Shown in pieces: positions 10,488-20,263 of a stretch of DNA of 64,000 bases; the stretch's first letter is position 1, and each line of letters starts with the position of its first letter. A model generated the notes under the pieces. It was given only the letters and a program-made list of their open reading frames with translations. It made no database searches and was not told the origin of the DNA. The translations under genes and the position numbers were made by a program. The stretch covers positions 692,001 through 756,000 of the forward strand of contig NZ_VFOF01000001.1 in assembly GCF_006715975.1 (NCBI RefSeq). The letters are read 5' to 3'. The stretch is from Zymomonas mobilis (GTDB lineage Bacteria > Pseudomonadota > Alphaproteobacteria > Sphingomonadales > Sphingomonadaceae).

Positions 10488-10841
10488 ATGAAACGTGACT
10501 ATATAACGGCCTTCGCGGCATTATCCGGTGCTGTTGCTGTCGCCTTTGGAGCGGCAGGCGCGCATGCGTTTCATGATCAGGCAGCTTTATGGGCAAAAAC
10601 GGGTGCCGATTTTCAGTTAATCCATGCCGTTGCAGTGATCGTTATCAGAATGAAAGTCGGGAATAGACTACCCGCTTTTCTTCTTTTAATGGGAGCGTTT
10701 CTTTTTTCATCATCGCTTTATGGGTTGGCCTTGGGCGCGCCAAAAATTATTGCCCATATTGCGCCAATTGGCGGGTCTTTGATGATTGGCGGATGGTTGG
10801 TTGCAGCTGTGTTTATTTGGCGAGGAAGAATGAAGATTTGA
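10488..10841 (+). CDS. DUF423 family small membrane protein
   Basis: 117 residues with four hydrophobic segments and the N-terminal pattern ALSGAVAVAFGAAGAHAF that marks the DUF423 (YgdD-like) family. The ATG at 10488 is chosen because it yields the family N-terminus, and a purine-rich CAGGGAAAAA stretch lies upstream; a longer in-frame reading from 10371 runs into the preceding gene and is rejected. It lies 31 bases after the IscU-like gene and ends at a strong bidirectional terminator. Molecular function is unknown. Confidence 0.8.
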   Translation: MKRDYITAFAALSGAVAVAFGAAGAHAFHDQAALWAKTGADFQLIHAVAVIVIRMKVGNRLPAFLLLMGAFLFSSSLYGLALGAPKIIAHIAPIGGSLMIGGWLVAAVFIWRGRMKI

Positions 10842-10844
10842 TAT

Positions 10845-10885
10845 AAAAAAGACCGCCCATGATAATGATCAGGACGGTCTTTTTT
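10845..10885. terminator. Bidirectional rho-independent terminator
   Basis: Eleven-base arms AAAAAAGACCG / CGGTCTTTTTT enclose a 19-base loop that can pair further. A-run and T-run flank the stem on both strands, so it can end the DUF423 transcript (plus) and the aroK-aroB transcript (minus). Confidence 0.85.
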
Positions 10886-10904
10886 CTGAATACATTGATA
10901 AAGT

Positions 10905-12044
10905 TTAAAGCGCGCCTTTGCGAGCCAATGGGCTATCCAGGAAAGCCGCAACATCTTCTAGGCTGACTTCTTTATCCAAGAAAGTTTTCCCGATGCCCCG
11001 TGCTAACAAGAAGGGCAGGCGTCCGCCTTCCATTTTTTTGTCATGCATCATATGGGCAACCAGCTCTTTACCAGAGGCTTTAACACCCGCTTCTTCAAGG
11101 CTGGCAGGAAGCCCCGCTTTTCTTAAATGCTGGATAATCCGTTCTGCATCCTCTTTCGGTGCCAAATCTTTGACATAAGAAAATGCAAAAGCCAAAGCAC
11201 AACCGGCGGCAACCGCTTCACCATGGAATAATTTATCGGAAAAACCGGTATCTGCTTCCAATGCGTGGCCGAAGGTATGCCCAAGGTTTAAAAGGGCGCG
11301 TTTGCCGCTGAGTTCTTTTTCATCATCGGCGACAATAAGTGCCTTGGCGCGGATGCTATGCTCGATAGCATAAAGGCGGCTGGCTTTGTCGCCTTCGATT
11401 AAAGCTACGCCATGCTGTTCACACCATGTGAAGAAATCGGGATCGTCAATGAGACCATATTTGATGATTTCGCCATAACCAGCCCGAAGTTGACGGGCGG
11501 GCAGGGTGCTAAGTGCATCTGGATCAATCAAAACAAAAACGGGCTGATGAAAAGCGCCGATAAGATTTTTTCCAGCTTCACAGTTGATCGCAGTTTTGCC
11601 GCCAACAGAGGAATCAACCTGTGCCAAAAGGCTGGTTGGTATCTGGATAAAACGACAGCCTCTTTTTAAAATAGAAGCGGCAAAGCCAACGAGGTCACCG
11701 ATAACACCGCCGCCCAAGGCAATAATCGCATCGCGACGTTCGACGCCACGCCAGATAAGTTGCTCACAAAGTTCAGCAAGATGATGCCAGCTTTTGGTGG
11801 ATTCACCGGCTGGCAGAATAATGGAATCTACCGTGATACCGGCCTGATGAAAGGATTTCTCAAATTCAGGCAATTGGCAACGGGCAACGTTTTCATCTGT
11901 AATAACAATAAAACGTTGATTGCGGGCATAAGGGGTCAGAATAGAGACCGCCTGCTGATAAAGACCTGCCCCGATGTCGATTTTATAGCTGTGATTGCCA
12001 AGATCAATCGGCACGGTAACGGTTTTTGAAATTTCGCTGCTCAT
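10905..12044 (-). CDS. aroB: 3-dehydroquinate synthase
   Basis: 379 residues, second enzyme of the shikimate pathway; NAD- and metal-dependent cyclisation of DAHP. The GGGVIGDLVGF nucleotide-binding motif, the IPTSLLAQVDSSVGGKTAIN block and the metal-binding H-T-F-G-H-A-L-E are all present. It overlaps aroK by four bases, forming an aroK-aroB operon on the minus strand. Confidence 0.97.
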   Translation of the reverse strand: MSSEISKTVTVPIDLGNHSYKIDIGAGLYQQAVSILTPYARNQRFIVITDENVARCQLPEFEKSFHQAGITVDSIILPAGESTKSWHHLAELCEQLIWRGVERRDAIIALGGGVIGDLVGFAASILKRGCRFIQIPTSLLAQVDSSVGGKTAINCEAGKNLIGAFHQPVFVLIDPDALSTLPARQLRAGYGEIIKYGLIDDPDFFTWCEQHGVALIEGDKASRLYAIEHSIRAKALIVADDEKELSGKRALLNLGHTFGHALEADTGFSDKLFHGEAVAAGCALAFAFSYVKDLAPKEDAERIIQHLRKAGLPASLEEAGVKASGKELVAHMMHDKKMEGGRLPFLLARGIGKTFLDKEVSLEDVAAFLDSPLARKGAL

Positions 12045-12571
12045 CGCGGTAACGCCATTATAATTGCATCCACTATTTCTTCGTGGGGCTGTGCCCCAGT
12101 CCAGACATGTAAAGGTGCCATTGCATAAAAAGAGTCACGGACATCCGCCAGTTCTTGCAAACGGGTTCTGACATCATGGCCGATTAATAACGGTCGATCA
12201 GCCTGTTTGGTGACCCTTTCGGCCAGAGTATCAATATCGGCTTTGACCCAGATAGCCAATGTTTTTTCAAGAACTAGCTTCCGCGTTTCTTTGTCCATAA
12301 AAGCACCGCCACCGACCGCCAGAACCTTAGGCTCGCCAGCGATAAGACGTGAAATGACGCGACGTTCACCGTTGCGAAAGTAGGTTTCACCGAAATGGGC
12401 AAATATCTCTGTTATGGATTGTCCGGCCGCTTCTTCGATTTCCAGATCAGAATCTGAAAAAGGCATGTTAAGCTGGCTGGCCAGACGACGACCAATAGTA
12501 GACTTGCCAACGCCCATCATACCGATCAAGGTAATTGTGCGCGGATATGGAGAAGAAGGGCTTTGCAGCAT
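12041..12571 (-). CDS. aroK: Shikimate kinase
   Basis: 176 residues if started at the ATG at 12571; reading begins further upstream at a TTG (12610) with 13 extra residues, which I consider less likely. Walker A is GMMGVGKST near residue 16. The shikimate-binding D-S-D motif (FSDSDLEIE), GGGAF and the lid region RPLLIG are clear. Neither candidate start has a strong ribosome binding site. The N-terminus is therefore the only uncertain part. Confidence 0.93.
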   Translation of the reverse strand: MLQSPSSPYPRTITLIGMMGVGKSTIGRRLASQLNMPFSDSDLEIEEAAGQSITEIFAHFGETYFRNGERRVISRLIAGEPKVLAVGGGAFMDKETRKLVLEKTLAIWVKADIDTLAERVTKQADRPLLIGHDVRTRLQELADVRDSFYAMAPLHVWTGAQPHEEIVDAIIMALPR

Positions 12572-12663
12572 GGCCAAGACGCTATACACGAAAGAAATGA
12601 GATTACACAATTATCTAGGTTAACGAATAAATGAACAAAATCGGCTGACTTTTGAGGATGGAT

Positions 12664-12801
12664 ATGTCAATTTTACGCGCTTTCCTGCTGGGAATTATAT
12701 TGATTTTGATCGTTGGCTTTTTCAGCCTCGGCTTCATGCATTTTGAAGCCCCGATTCGCTCTATTGAAAAAGACGTCGGTAATGACGTACTTGCTCGCTA
12801 A
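12664..12801 (+). CDS. Small single-pass membrane protein (unknown)
   Basis: A 45-residue ORF. A GAGG Shine-Dalgarno match sits six bases before this ATG; an ATG six bases earlier is in frame but abuts the GAGG. Residues 3-25 form one hydrophobic helix (FLLGIILILIVGFFSLGF), followed by a short soluble tail EAPIRSIEKD. Its 3' end overlaps the start of the next gene by 20 bases, which suggests translational coupling. No function is recognised. Codon use and the ribosome binding site support it being real. Confidence 0.55.
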   Translation: MSILRAFLLGIILILIVGFFSLGFMHFEAPIRSIEKDVGNDVLAR

Positions 12802-14545
12802 AACATTTTTGGGGAAATTGGCTAAAGATAGACGGAAGCCCTTGATCAGTCGTTATTGGCGGCAATGGGTGATCTTTCTATCTTTTGGCATGTCCACTGG
12901 AATAATAAGCAGTGGCGTTTGTTTCGGTCAGAGTCAAACGCCATCTACCCATTCCTATTCAGTTCATGCTTTAAAACATCCTATTAGGATAGAAAAAAAA
13001 CAAAAAACTGAAAAAAAAGACGGAAATTATCTTTTAGGGCAGAATAACGGACTTATTAGCCGAGCCAAAGCCGGTGACTTAAAAGAGGCTTGGGGCAATA
13101 ATCCATCGGGACGCTATCTTGCTAACCTGATGCAGCATGTGGATACGCCATTGGCTTCGCGTTGGGCTGAAATTACGCTCAGACGCGCTTTATTATTAAA
13201 GGCCTCTGCACCCAGAGACATTTCTCCAGAAAACTGGATTGCTGCGCGGGCTGACCTGTTATTGCAATTGGGGGAGGCGGATGCGGCAAGAGCGCTTGTT
13301 CAGCAATCAGGGCTGCCTCCAGAGAATGCTTTACTAGGAACAACCGCGAGGGCAGTTTTAGCCACAGCTGATCCGGCAGGCCTTTGTCCTTTATTGCCTT
13401 ATCTCGCCAATACCGAGTTAAAAGACGCTAATGAAACCTTGGTGCGAGCTTTATGTGCCGGTCTTGGCGGGAATGATGCTGTTTCGAACTGGCTGTTTAG
13501 TCGTGCCAATTACAAAGGTGACCAAACAGACAGGAAGCTGGCGCAAAAAGTGGCGCTTGTAGGTAGTCACGACAATCACACGATCCATGTTAATCGTAGT
13601 GAAGTCGGACATCTAAGCTTCTGGCGCTTTGGTATGGCGACGGCGGCAGGTTTGTTGTTGCCTGATTATCTTTATGGCGGCACCAATCCTGCTTATTGGG
13701 CGTTTCTGGCTCGATCGACGATGATTCCGGCAAGATCGAGAGTAACGGCGGTCAGAAAAGCCGCCGTTATGGGTGTTTTTTCTAATGCGGCTCTGGTCGA
13801 TTTTTATTCTGGCCTATCTGCCAATGATAGCGAGCATGATAATAACGATACGGTTATTACCAATGACATTCCGGATTTAAAGCAGGCCTATATTAACAGG
13901 GACGAAAATGCCCGCATTAAGGCGGTTGAAACTTTGATCCAAAATGGTGATGAAGTTGATGATCATTATGCCGGCATGATCTTAACCGCCAGAGCGGCCA
14001 GCTATATCACGCCGGATCAACGTTATCGTGATAATGCGCCTGATTTATTGGGAGCAATGTTATCTGCCGGTTTCGATCTGGCGGCTGCTCGGTGGGCAAC
14101 TGTCGTCAAGTCGATGGATGAAGATAAGAGCGATACGGCATGGGTCTTGTTGGCTCTAGGCACAGCTGAAAATGTCACGGATTTAAGTCGTAACCGTATC
14201 CGACATTTTGTAGAAAAAGCCAGTCAAAGCGATCCTTGGCGCGCCCGCATGGCAATAGCCGCTTTGGCTGGGTTAGAGCGGGTTGATCAAGAAGAAAGCC
14301 GATGGTTGCAAAATCATTATGACGCTTCATTCTATGATGAAAATGCTTGGGTAAAAGCCTTGGATAAAGCCGCCTGGGCTAAGGCTCCGGCGACAGTTGC
14401 TTTACTTGTCGCTATCGGTATGCAAAACCGTTCTTGGCGGTCGGTCGCGCCTTCGACTTTTTATCATATGTTAAAAGCGATGAAAAAAGTCGGCCTTGAA
14501 AGTGAAGCACGGATGATGGCGGCAGAAGTGATGAGCCGCACATAA
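12782..14545 (+). CDS. Exported alpha-helical protein of unknown function
   Basis: 587 residues from ATG 12782. A basic N-terminus is followed by a hydrophobic stretch (about residues 30-48, WVIFLSFGMSTGIISSGVCFG) that looks like a signal peptide or signal anchor. An alternative start at 12890 would lose the basic part. The rest is rich in Ala, Leu, Asp and Arg with repeated helical pairs (for example SRWAEITLRRALLL, AARADLLLQLGEADAAR), suggesting a TPR-like or superhelical periplasmic protein. No catalytic motif is seen. It sits between the aroK divergon and xerD; the context gives no function. Confidence 0.7.
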   Translation: MTYLLAKTFLGKLAKDRRKPLISRYWRQWVIFLSFGMSTGIISSGVCFGQSQTPSTHSYSVHALKHPIRIEKKQKTEKKDGNYLLGQNNGLISRAKAGDLKEAWGNNPSGRYLANLMQHVDTPLASRWAEITLRRALLLKASAPRDISPENWIAARADLLLQLGEADAARALVQQSGLPPENALLGTTARAVLATADPAGLCPLLPYLANTELKDANETLVRALCAGLGGNDAVSNWLFSRANYKGDQTDRKLAQKVALVGSHDNHTIHVNRSEVGHLSFWRFGMATAAGLLLPDYLYGGTNPAYWAFLARSTMIPARSRVTAVRKAAVMGVFSNAALVDFYSGLSANDSEHDNNDTVITNDIPDLKQAYINRDENARIKAVETLIQNGDEVDDHYAGMILTARAASYITPDQRYRDNAPDLLGAMLSAGFDLAAARWATVVKSMDEDKSDTAWVLLALGTAENVTDLSRNRIRHFVEKASQSDPWRARMAIAALAGLERVDQEESRWLQNHYDASFYDENAWVKALDKAAWAKAPATVALLVAIGMQNRSWRSVAPSTFYHMLKAMKKVGLESEARMMAAEVMSRT

Positions 14546-14586
14546 AAGATGGTATTGTACATCTGTTTTAATCTGAGAATGGGCTG

Positions 14587-15510
14587 ATGTCAGAAAAATC
14601 TGAAAATGAAGCACGGATCGAAGATGAAAGCCTTATTCTCCGTTTTCTTGAAATGATGGCGGCAGAATCTGGCTCTTCTCCCAATACGCTTATGGCCTAT
14701 AGTAGTGATTTGAGGCTGGCTTCACAGCAGCTTGATAACGGGCTGGTGAAAGCGGATACAGATGATCTTGCGGGTCTTGGGGCTTTGTGGTCAGATTATG
14801 CCCGCAATACAGTGGCTAGAAAATCGGCGGCCTTAAAACATTTTTATCGGTTTTTATTAGAAGAATCGATGAGGACAGATGACCCATCAGCGTCTTTGCC
14901 CCATGCTGGCATTTCGCGGAATTTGCCTAAAATTCTGTCGACGGCAGAAGTTGAACAGTTATTTTTAACGTTACAGCAACGCTACCAACGGGCACCAACC
15001 GCGCCGACTTTAAGGCTGATTGCCTTGGTGGAATTGCTTTACGGTTCAGGGTTGCGGGCAAGCGAACTTGTTTCTTTGCCGAAACAGTCTTTTACACGTA
15101 AACAGCCTTTTCTTATTCTGAAAGGAAAGGGCGGGCGCGAGCGTCTGGTACCGATATCCGATCGCGCAGCCGAAGCTGTTGCCGAATGGTTAGTGCATGT
15201 ACCAGAAAAAAGTCTATGGCTTTTTCCATCAGGGAAAGGGCATATTAGCCGGATCAGGCTTTACCAGCTTATCAAAGAACTGGCTGTCGAAGCGAATTTA
15301 CCACGCGAAAGAGTGAGTCCTCATGTCTTACGACATGCTTTCGCAACACATTTACTCGAAGGGGGAGCAGATTTGCGCGTCTTGCAGCTATTATTAGGTC
15401 ATGCGGATATTTCGACTACCCAGATTTATACCCATGTTGACAGCCGAAAACTGGTAGAATTAGTCAATTCACGTCATCCACTCGTTGACGTTCCTGTAAA
15501 CGCGGCTTAA
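14587..15510 (+). CDS. xerD: Tyrosine recombinase XerD
   Basis: 307 residues. An N-terminal SAM-like DNA-binding domain (residues 1-100) is followed by the tyrosine recombinase catalytic domain. Catalytic residues are visible: Arg in [12 protein letters not shown], the H-x-L-R-H box in [12 protein letters not shown], His in [11 protein letters not shown], and the nucleophilic Tyr in QIYTHV. The length and location next to accA fit chromosomal XerD, which resolves chromosome dimers at dif with XerC and FtsK. XerC cannot be formally excluded. Confidence 0.9.
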   Translation: MSEKSENEARIEDESLILRFLEMMAAESGSSPNTLMAYSSDLRLASQQLDNGLVKADTDDLAGLGALWSDYARNTVARKSAALKHFYRFLLEESMRTDDPSASLPHAGISRNLPKILSTAEVEQLFLTLQQRYQRAPTAPTLRLIALVELLYGSGLRASELVSLPKQSFTRKQPFLILKGKGGRERLVPISDRAAEAVAEWLVHVPEKSLWLFPSGKGHISRIRLYQLIKELAVEANLPRERVSPHVLRHAFATHLLEGGADLRVLQLLLGHADISTTQIYTHVDSRKLVELVNSRHPLVDVPVNAA

Positions 15511-15520
15511 CCGAACAATA

Positions 15521-16462
15521 ATGGTTTCTTATCTCGACTTTGAAAAGCCCGTAGCTGAGTTGCAGACTCGCATTGCTGAACTTCGCAAAGCTACTTCGGA
15601 TGAAATGGATCTTGATCGCGAGATATCTGATCTCGAGGTCAAGGTGCAAAAGCTGCTGCGTGATACTTACGCACATCTGACGCCTTGGCAAAAAACGCAG
15701 GTCGCCCGTCATCCGGAACGGCCTCATTTTCATGACTATATATCGGGGCTTTGTGAGGATTTTATCCCCTTGGCTGGCGATCGTCTTTTTGGCGAAGATG
15801 AAGCGATTATCGGCGGCCTTGCTCGTATAGATAATCAACGTGTGATGATTATCGGGCAAGAGAAAGGCAATGATACCGCCAGCCGGATCAAACATAATTT
15901 TGGTATGGCACGGCCTGAAGGGTATCGTAAGGCTATCCGTTTGATGAAGATGGCTGATCGTTTTGGTCTGCCTGTCGTCAGTCTGGTTGATACTTCGGGT
16001 GCTTTCCCCGGTATTGATGCTGAAGAACGTGGTCAGGCAGAAGCTATTGCCCGTTCAACAGAAACCTGCCTTTCCTTAGGTGTTCCCCTTATCTCGGTCA
16101 TCGTGGGCGAGGGTGGCTCTGGTGGTGCTATCGCCATTGCCGCTGCAAACCGCCTTTTAATGTTTGAGCATGCCATCTATTCTGTCATTTCCCCTGAAGG
16201 ATGCGCTTCTATTTTGTGGCGCGATGCAGGTAAAGCCAGTGATGCTGCAACAGCGATGAAACTGACGGCAACCGATCTTTATGGTTTGGGTATCGTTGAT
16301 CGTATTGTTCTTGAACCGGTCGGTGGCGCACATCGTGACCCTAAATCGGCTATTGCTGCTCTTAAAACAGCCTTGCTTCAGGAATTGGCCTTTTTGACGC
16401 CAATGGATCAGGATGTCTTGCGGTCGATGCGTCGGAAAAAATTCTTGGATATCGGAGGATAA
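15521..16462 (+). CDS. accA: Acetyl-CoA carboxylase carboxyltransferase subunit alpha
   Basis: 313 residues, partner of AccD. The N-terminal helical segment (residues 5-60) is followed by the crotonase-like core, with [28 protein letters not shown] and [12 protein letters not shown] all conserved. It starts 11 bases after xerD and ends in a small hairpin overlapping its stop codon, so xerD-accA is probably one transcript. Confidence 0.97.
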   Translation: MVSYLDFEKPVAELQTRIAELRKATSDEMDLDREISDLEVKVQKLLRDTYAHLTPWQKTQVARHPERPHFHDYISGLCEDFIPLAGDRLFGEDEAIIGGLARIDNQRVMIIGQEKGNDTASRIKHNFGMARPEGYRKAIRLMKMADRFGLPVVSLVDTSGAFPGIDAEERGQAEAIARSTETCLSLGVPLISVIVGEGGSGGAIAIAAANRLLMFEHAIYSVISPEGCASILWRDAGKASDAATAMKLTATDLYGLGIVDRIVLEPVGGAHRDPKSAIAALKTALLQELAFLTPMDQDVLRSMRRKKFLDIGG

Positions 16463-16480
16463 TTTTTATCCTTCTGTTTT
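16456..16480 (+). terminator. Probable terminator after accA
   Basis: Seven-base arms AGGATAA / TTATCCT with a TTT loop, overlapping the accA stop, followed by TCTGTTTTTC. The stem is AT-rich, so strength is uncertain. Confidence 0.45.
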
Positions 16481-16623
16481 TCTTTTATAAAAGGATGTTC
16501 ATCTTTTTGTCTGTGGCATAAAATTGGCAAAAGGAAAGAAGCCTTTTATAAAAGAAAATCCGTCTTTCTTTTCATAAAAGTAATCAGCTTGACCTTCTTC
16601 ATCCATTCGGCGATGAAATATTT

Positions 16624-19047
16624 ATGAAAGCTGCCATATTTTCTTATTTGACCGGAATAAAGGACATTCTGGTATCAAGGTGGCTCGTTGCGACCTTTTT
16701 AATCCTTTCTCTTCTGGCTTTTTTCCTGTTCGGATGGGTTCTAGGAGACTACCGCCTCTTACTTTTATCGCTGGCAGCCTACTTTGTTATAACTTTCTTT
16801 GTCGTTTTTTCTCGAAGACAAGGGTTAGGACAATCCCATATCCAGCCGACAGAATTTTTGCCTGACTTGGCATTGCTCCATTCTATTATTGATAATGATA
16901 TAGCGGCTGTCGCCGTAAGCGACCGTTCTGGACAAATGCTGGCTTCGAATAGCCTATATAACCAGTGGTTTCCGTCTTTGGTTTTGCCTGACAAATTTGA
17001 TCTCCCGCCAGAGGCGCAAAAAGATTTCGACAAAGCTTTACGCCTTGTCTGGCGTAATGGGGGTGCCAGCCTGAGATGGCAGGAGGATCACCACAGAATT
17101 TATAGCCTCTCGATACGGCGGGCAGGCGTTCATCATAATTACCTGATCTGGCGTATTCTATCGGAACACCCGGTTCCAGAAGGCAAGCATGTTGCTGCTT
17201 TGGTTGAAGGCGGGCTCGGTCGTCTGTTTGCGGAAGCCGGTATTATGGCCGTATTACTGGACGAAGAAGGTCGAATTGTTATTGCCAGTCCGGTTTTTAC
17301 TTTTCGTAGCACTGGCCAAATTGATGCGACGATAGAGGGGCATGATTTCCTATCTTTTTTTCAGGCAAACCGTCACGGTCAATTTTTCTTTAAAAATACG
17401 GGTGAAAAAGAACTTCCTATCCGTTTCATCAAAATAGATCTGTCGTCTAAAACAAATATCAAAGCACCGTTTTATAAAGCTTTCAATTTAGTGCTGTTGC
17501 TTGATGAAGCGCAGGATGGTGACCAAAAAGGTCAGGATAGCCTTCACATTATTGGGCATTTATTGCCTGTTTTGCCCTATAATCTGGCTGTCGTCGGTTT
17601 GGATGGTCAGGTTCTATTGATGAATCCGTCGATGTCTAGCATTACAGGCATGTCTCTTCGAAAATTTGTTATGTATCCGAGCGACTGGGTTGTTCAAGAA
17701 GACAAAGCTGCCGTGGCTGATGCGGTGCGACGCTATTCGTCTGGACGATCCCTCTCCGGTGAAATTTCTGTCCGGTTAATTGCCAAGCCAGAAGAAACCG
17801 TCACTTTAACCTTAACTGGCATTCGTCATTTGGGTGAAGTTGCAGTGTTGATTACCTTGCAGGAATCAACCACTGAAAATGAAATAAAACAACAAATGGC
17901 ACAAACCACCCGAATGCAGGCGATTGGGCAGCTGGCGGGCGGTGTTGCTCATGATTTTAATAATATTCTGACTGCCATTATTGGTTATTGTGATGTCATG
18001 CGGATGCGTCATGTCCCCGGAGACAGTGATTATGACGATATCCAGCAAATTCGGCATAACAGCAATCGAGCTGCCGCATTGACGCGCCAGTTATTGGCTT
18101 TTTCTCGCCAACAAACCATGCGCCCTCAGATATTGCAGTTACCTGATGTTATTTCAGAAATTTCTAATCTTTTGAAACGGTTGTTGGGTGAAAAAATCTT
18201 ACTGACCGTGAAGCATGGCCGCAACCTTGGACTGGTAAGAGCCGATCCTGGTCAGCTAGAGCAGGTTATTGTTAATCTGGCTGTGAATGCCCGCGATGCA
18301 ATGCTGGAGAGACGCGAAGAACGGCATCTTACCATTCAGACATATCGCGTAACGGAAGAAGATTCTCATCAGAATAGACATTCGATCCCTGCCGCAGATT
18401 ATACGGCTTTAGCGATATCAGATACTGGCAGCGGTATTCCGCCTGAAATTTTGAATAAAATATTCGAGCCTTTTTTTACCACAAAAGAGGTTGGTAAGGG
18501 CACTGGGTTAGGGCTAGCAACCGTTTACGGTATTGTTCGCCAATCAGGCGGCTTCATCTTTGCAGATTCTGAAGCCGGAGTAGGCACATGCTTTACTATT
18601 TATTTGCCGATTTATGAAGGTGAGCTACCGCAAAAAGAAGAGCCAAAACAAGATGTTAATACGTCTTCTTTGGTATGGGGTAGCGGCAAAATATTATTGG
18701 TCGAAGATGAAGAGACTGTCCGTAATGTGGCTAGCTTTGGTTTAGTCAGACAGGGTTACGAAGTTTTGACCGCAGAGAATGGAGAAGAGGCGCTTTCCAT
18801 TCTCAAGAAAAATTCGGAAATTGATCTTTTAATATCTGACGTAGTGATGCCGGGAATGGATGGCCCCAGCCTGGGAAGCGAAGCCCGCAAGCTAAAGCCT
18901 AATTTGCCGGTTCTATTTATTTCCGGTTATGCAGAAGAACAGTTGAGACGTTCGATCAGCTTGGAACATGTAGCCTTTTTGCCAAAGCCATTTTCAATTC
19001 AGGATTTGGCCGTTGCCGTTAGTAAAGTTTTAAAGACATCGACATAG
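16624..19047 (+). CDS. cckA: CckA-type hybrid sensor histidine kinase
   Basis: 807 residues. Two N-terminal transmembrane segments (about residues 18-60), PAS-like regions (about 90-430, the clearest at [16 protein letters not shown]), a HisKA domain with phosphoacceptor His in [19 protein letters not shown] near residue 445, an HATPase domain ([33 protein letters not shown]), and a C-terminal receiver with the phospho-Asp in [13 protein letters not shown] and Lys in LPKPFS. This domain order and the H-box sequence are typical of CckA, which through ChpT controls CtrA in alphaproteobacteria, including motility genes. The motAB genes lie directly downstream on the other strand. Confidence 0.9.
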   Translation: MKAAIFSYLTGIKDILVSRWLVATFLILSLLAFFLFGWVLGDYRLLLLSLAAYFVITFFVVFSRRQGLGQSHIQPTEFLPDLALLHSIIDNDIAAVAVSDRSGQMLASNSLYNQWFPSLVLPDKFDLPPEAQKDFDKALRLVWRNGGASLRWQEDHHRIYSLSIRRAGVHHNYLIWRILSEHPVPEGKHVAALVEGGLGRLFAEAGIMAVLLDEEGRIVIASPVFTFRSTGQIDATIEGHDFLSFFQANRHGQFFFKNTGEKELPIRFIKIDLSSKTNIKAPFYKAFNLVLLLDEAQDGDQKGQDSLHIIGHLLPVLPYNLAVVGLDGQVLLMNPSMSSITGMSLRKFVMYPSDWVVQEDKAAVADAVRRYSSGRSLSGEISVRLIAKPEETVTLTLTGIRHLGEVAVLITLQESTTENEIKQQMAQTTRMQAIGQLAGGVAHDFNNILTAIIGYCDVMRMRHVPGDSDYDDIQQIRHNSNRAAALTRQLLAFSRQQTMRPQILQLPDVISEISNLLKRLLGEKILLTVKHGRNLGLVRADPGQLEQVIVNLAVNARDAMLERREERHLTIQTYRVTEEDSHQNRHSIPAADYTALAISDTGSGIPPEILNKIFEPFFTTKEVGKGTGLGLATVYGIVRQSGGFIFADSEAGVGTCFTIYLPIYEGELPQKEEPKQDVNTSSLVWGSGKILLVEDEETVRNVASFGLVRQGYEVLTAENGEEALSILKKNSEIDLLISDVVMPGMDGPSLGSEARKLKPNLPVLFISGYAEEQLRRSISLEHVAFLPKPFSIQDLAVAVSKVLKTST

Positions 19048-19070
19048 CTCTATAAACAGTTGCTATGTCG
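19040..19070. other. Perfect 9-bp inverted repeat over the cckA stop codon
   Basis: CGACATAGC and GCTATGTCG pair perfectly around a 13-base loop; the stop codon TAG lies in the left arm. No T-tract follows, so it is not a classical terminator. It could be a transcript 3'-end stabiliser or a rho-assisted end. Confidence 0.5.
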
Positions 19071-19194
19071 ACAGAAGCAAGAGAAGTTAATGCCTTATCT
19101 GATTAACCAATGTCAGAAATTATTCAACTTTGCTTAGACTTTTTCTGATGCCGGTAACCCATTTATAAAGACCAATGCAGGCCGCTTGCGATAA

Positions 19195-19223
19195 CCCGAC
19201 TGGGAGGTTTAATCCCAATCGGG
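19195..19223 (-). terminator. Probable terminator after motB
   Basis: Eleven-base-pair stem (CCCGATTGGGA / TCCCAGTCGGG read on the minus strand, one G-U pair) with a seven-base loop, nine bases past the motB stop. The following T-tract is short (TTAT), so efficiency is uncertain. Confidence 0.6.
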
Positions 19224-19231
19224 GGCATACT

Positions 19232-20212
19232 CTATTTAGTTGGTTTTTTGACGATTGGCGTATTGATCTTTGCAACAGCCTTATGTTCTTCCGGCGTCGG
19301 ATCGGAATGGCCGGAGCTAGGCGAAATAGGATGGCTGCGGGCATCATCGCTATTCAGCCAGCTAAGCGTAATAGACATACGGCGATTGCGAGGATCCATT
19401 CGATTTTCTGGCACATAAGGCTCGCGATCGGCAACCCCTTCAATCCGGTCAAAACGGTTTATATCCACGCCACCCGCGATGAGACCACGACGGGTTGCAT
19501 CCGCGCGAGATGCCGATAACGTCCAGTTATTCACGCTTTGACCAGAAGTGTAGGGTAGGGCATCGGTATGTCCGCGAACAATAATCATGTTCGGCACGTC
19601 TTTAATTACTCTTGCGACTTCGGCGATAAGCTTTTGTGCCGCTGGCACCATATTTTCAGTGCCGAGGGTGAACATAGCAAAATCAGATTGATCGACCAGA
19701 TCGATCCGCAAACCTTCGCGGGTTTCAACCAAGCGAACGCTTTGCTGTAAGCGCGCAAGGCTGGGATCTTTTTTCATATGTTCCTCAAGCATTTCGCGAA
19801 GTTTTTCGAAACGCTGACGATCATTCTGTTTGATGATCTCTTTTGCTTGCGCAACCGTATCTGGGCTTTTGGCAATCAGTTTTTGACCATCAGGTGATAA
19901 TTTTGAATGTGTTGGCATTTCCTGAGGAACCGCAAGCGAATCCCCCTTCAAAAAGCCGACCCCACCATTCGATGCAGAGGCCGATTCTGACATCAGAGAA
20001 GGCTTAAAGTAATCGGCAATGCCCTTGCGTTCTTTTTCATTAGTCGCACCAAGGAGCCACAACAAAAGAAAGAACGCCATCATAGCCGTCACGAAATCGG
20101 CATAGGCGACTTTCCACGCACCGCCATGATGACCACCATGACCTTCGTCAATAATCTTTTTGACGATGATTGGCCGTATCTCTGGCTCGTTTTTGTTGCT
20201 TCTTCTTGCCAC
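19232..20212 (-). CDS. motB: Flagellar motor stator protein MotB
   Basis: 326 residues. One transmembrane helix near residues 30-55 carries the proton-binding Asp in WKVAYADFVTAMMAFFLLLWLL. The C-terminal OmpA-like domain has the canonical peptidoglycan-binding motif (GHTDALPY then NNWTLSASRADATRR). It lies 51 bases after motA on the minus strand and ends at a hairpin. This is the main proton-type stator of the flagellum, by family. Confidence 0.96.
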   Translation of the reverse strand: MARRSNKNEPEIRPIIVKKIIDEGHGGHHGGAWKVAYADFVTAMMAFFLLLWLLGATNEKERKGIADYFKPSLMSESASASNGGVGFLKGDSLAVPQEMPTHSKLSPDGQKLIAKSPDTVAQAKEIIKQNDRQRFEKLREMLEEHMKKDPSLARLQQSVRLVETREGLRIDLVDQSDFAMFTLGTENMVPAAQKLIAEVARVIKDVPNMIIVRGHTDALPYTSGQSVNNWTLSASRADATRRGLIAGGVDINRFDRIEGVADREPYVPENRMDPRNRRMSITLSWLNSDDARSHPISPSSGHSDPTPEEHKAVAKINTPIVKKPTK

Positions 20213-20263
20213 CGTCTTTTGCCTTCAGATTTAACGCTGCATTACCAATTCGGAATTCATGGC

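Noticed and set aside
15464-15895. 143-codon minus-strand ORF over the xerD-accA junction
   Set aside because: Antisense to conserved coding sequence; no ribosome site or family features.
16514-16529. Sigma54-like TGGCAT-AAAAT-TGGCA before cckA
   Set aside because: The -12 reads TGGC instead of TTGC and there is no reason to expect RpoN control of cckA; treated as chance in AT-rich DNA.
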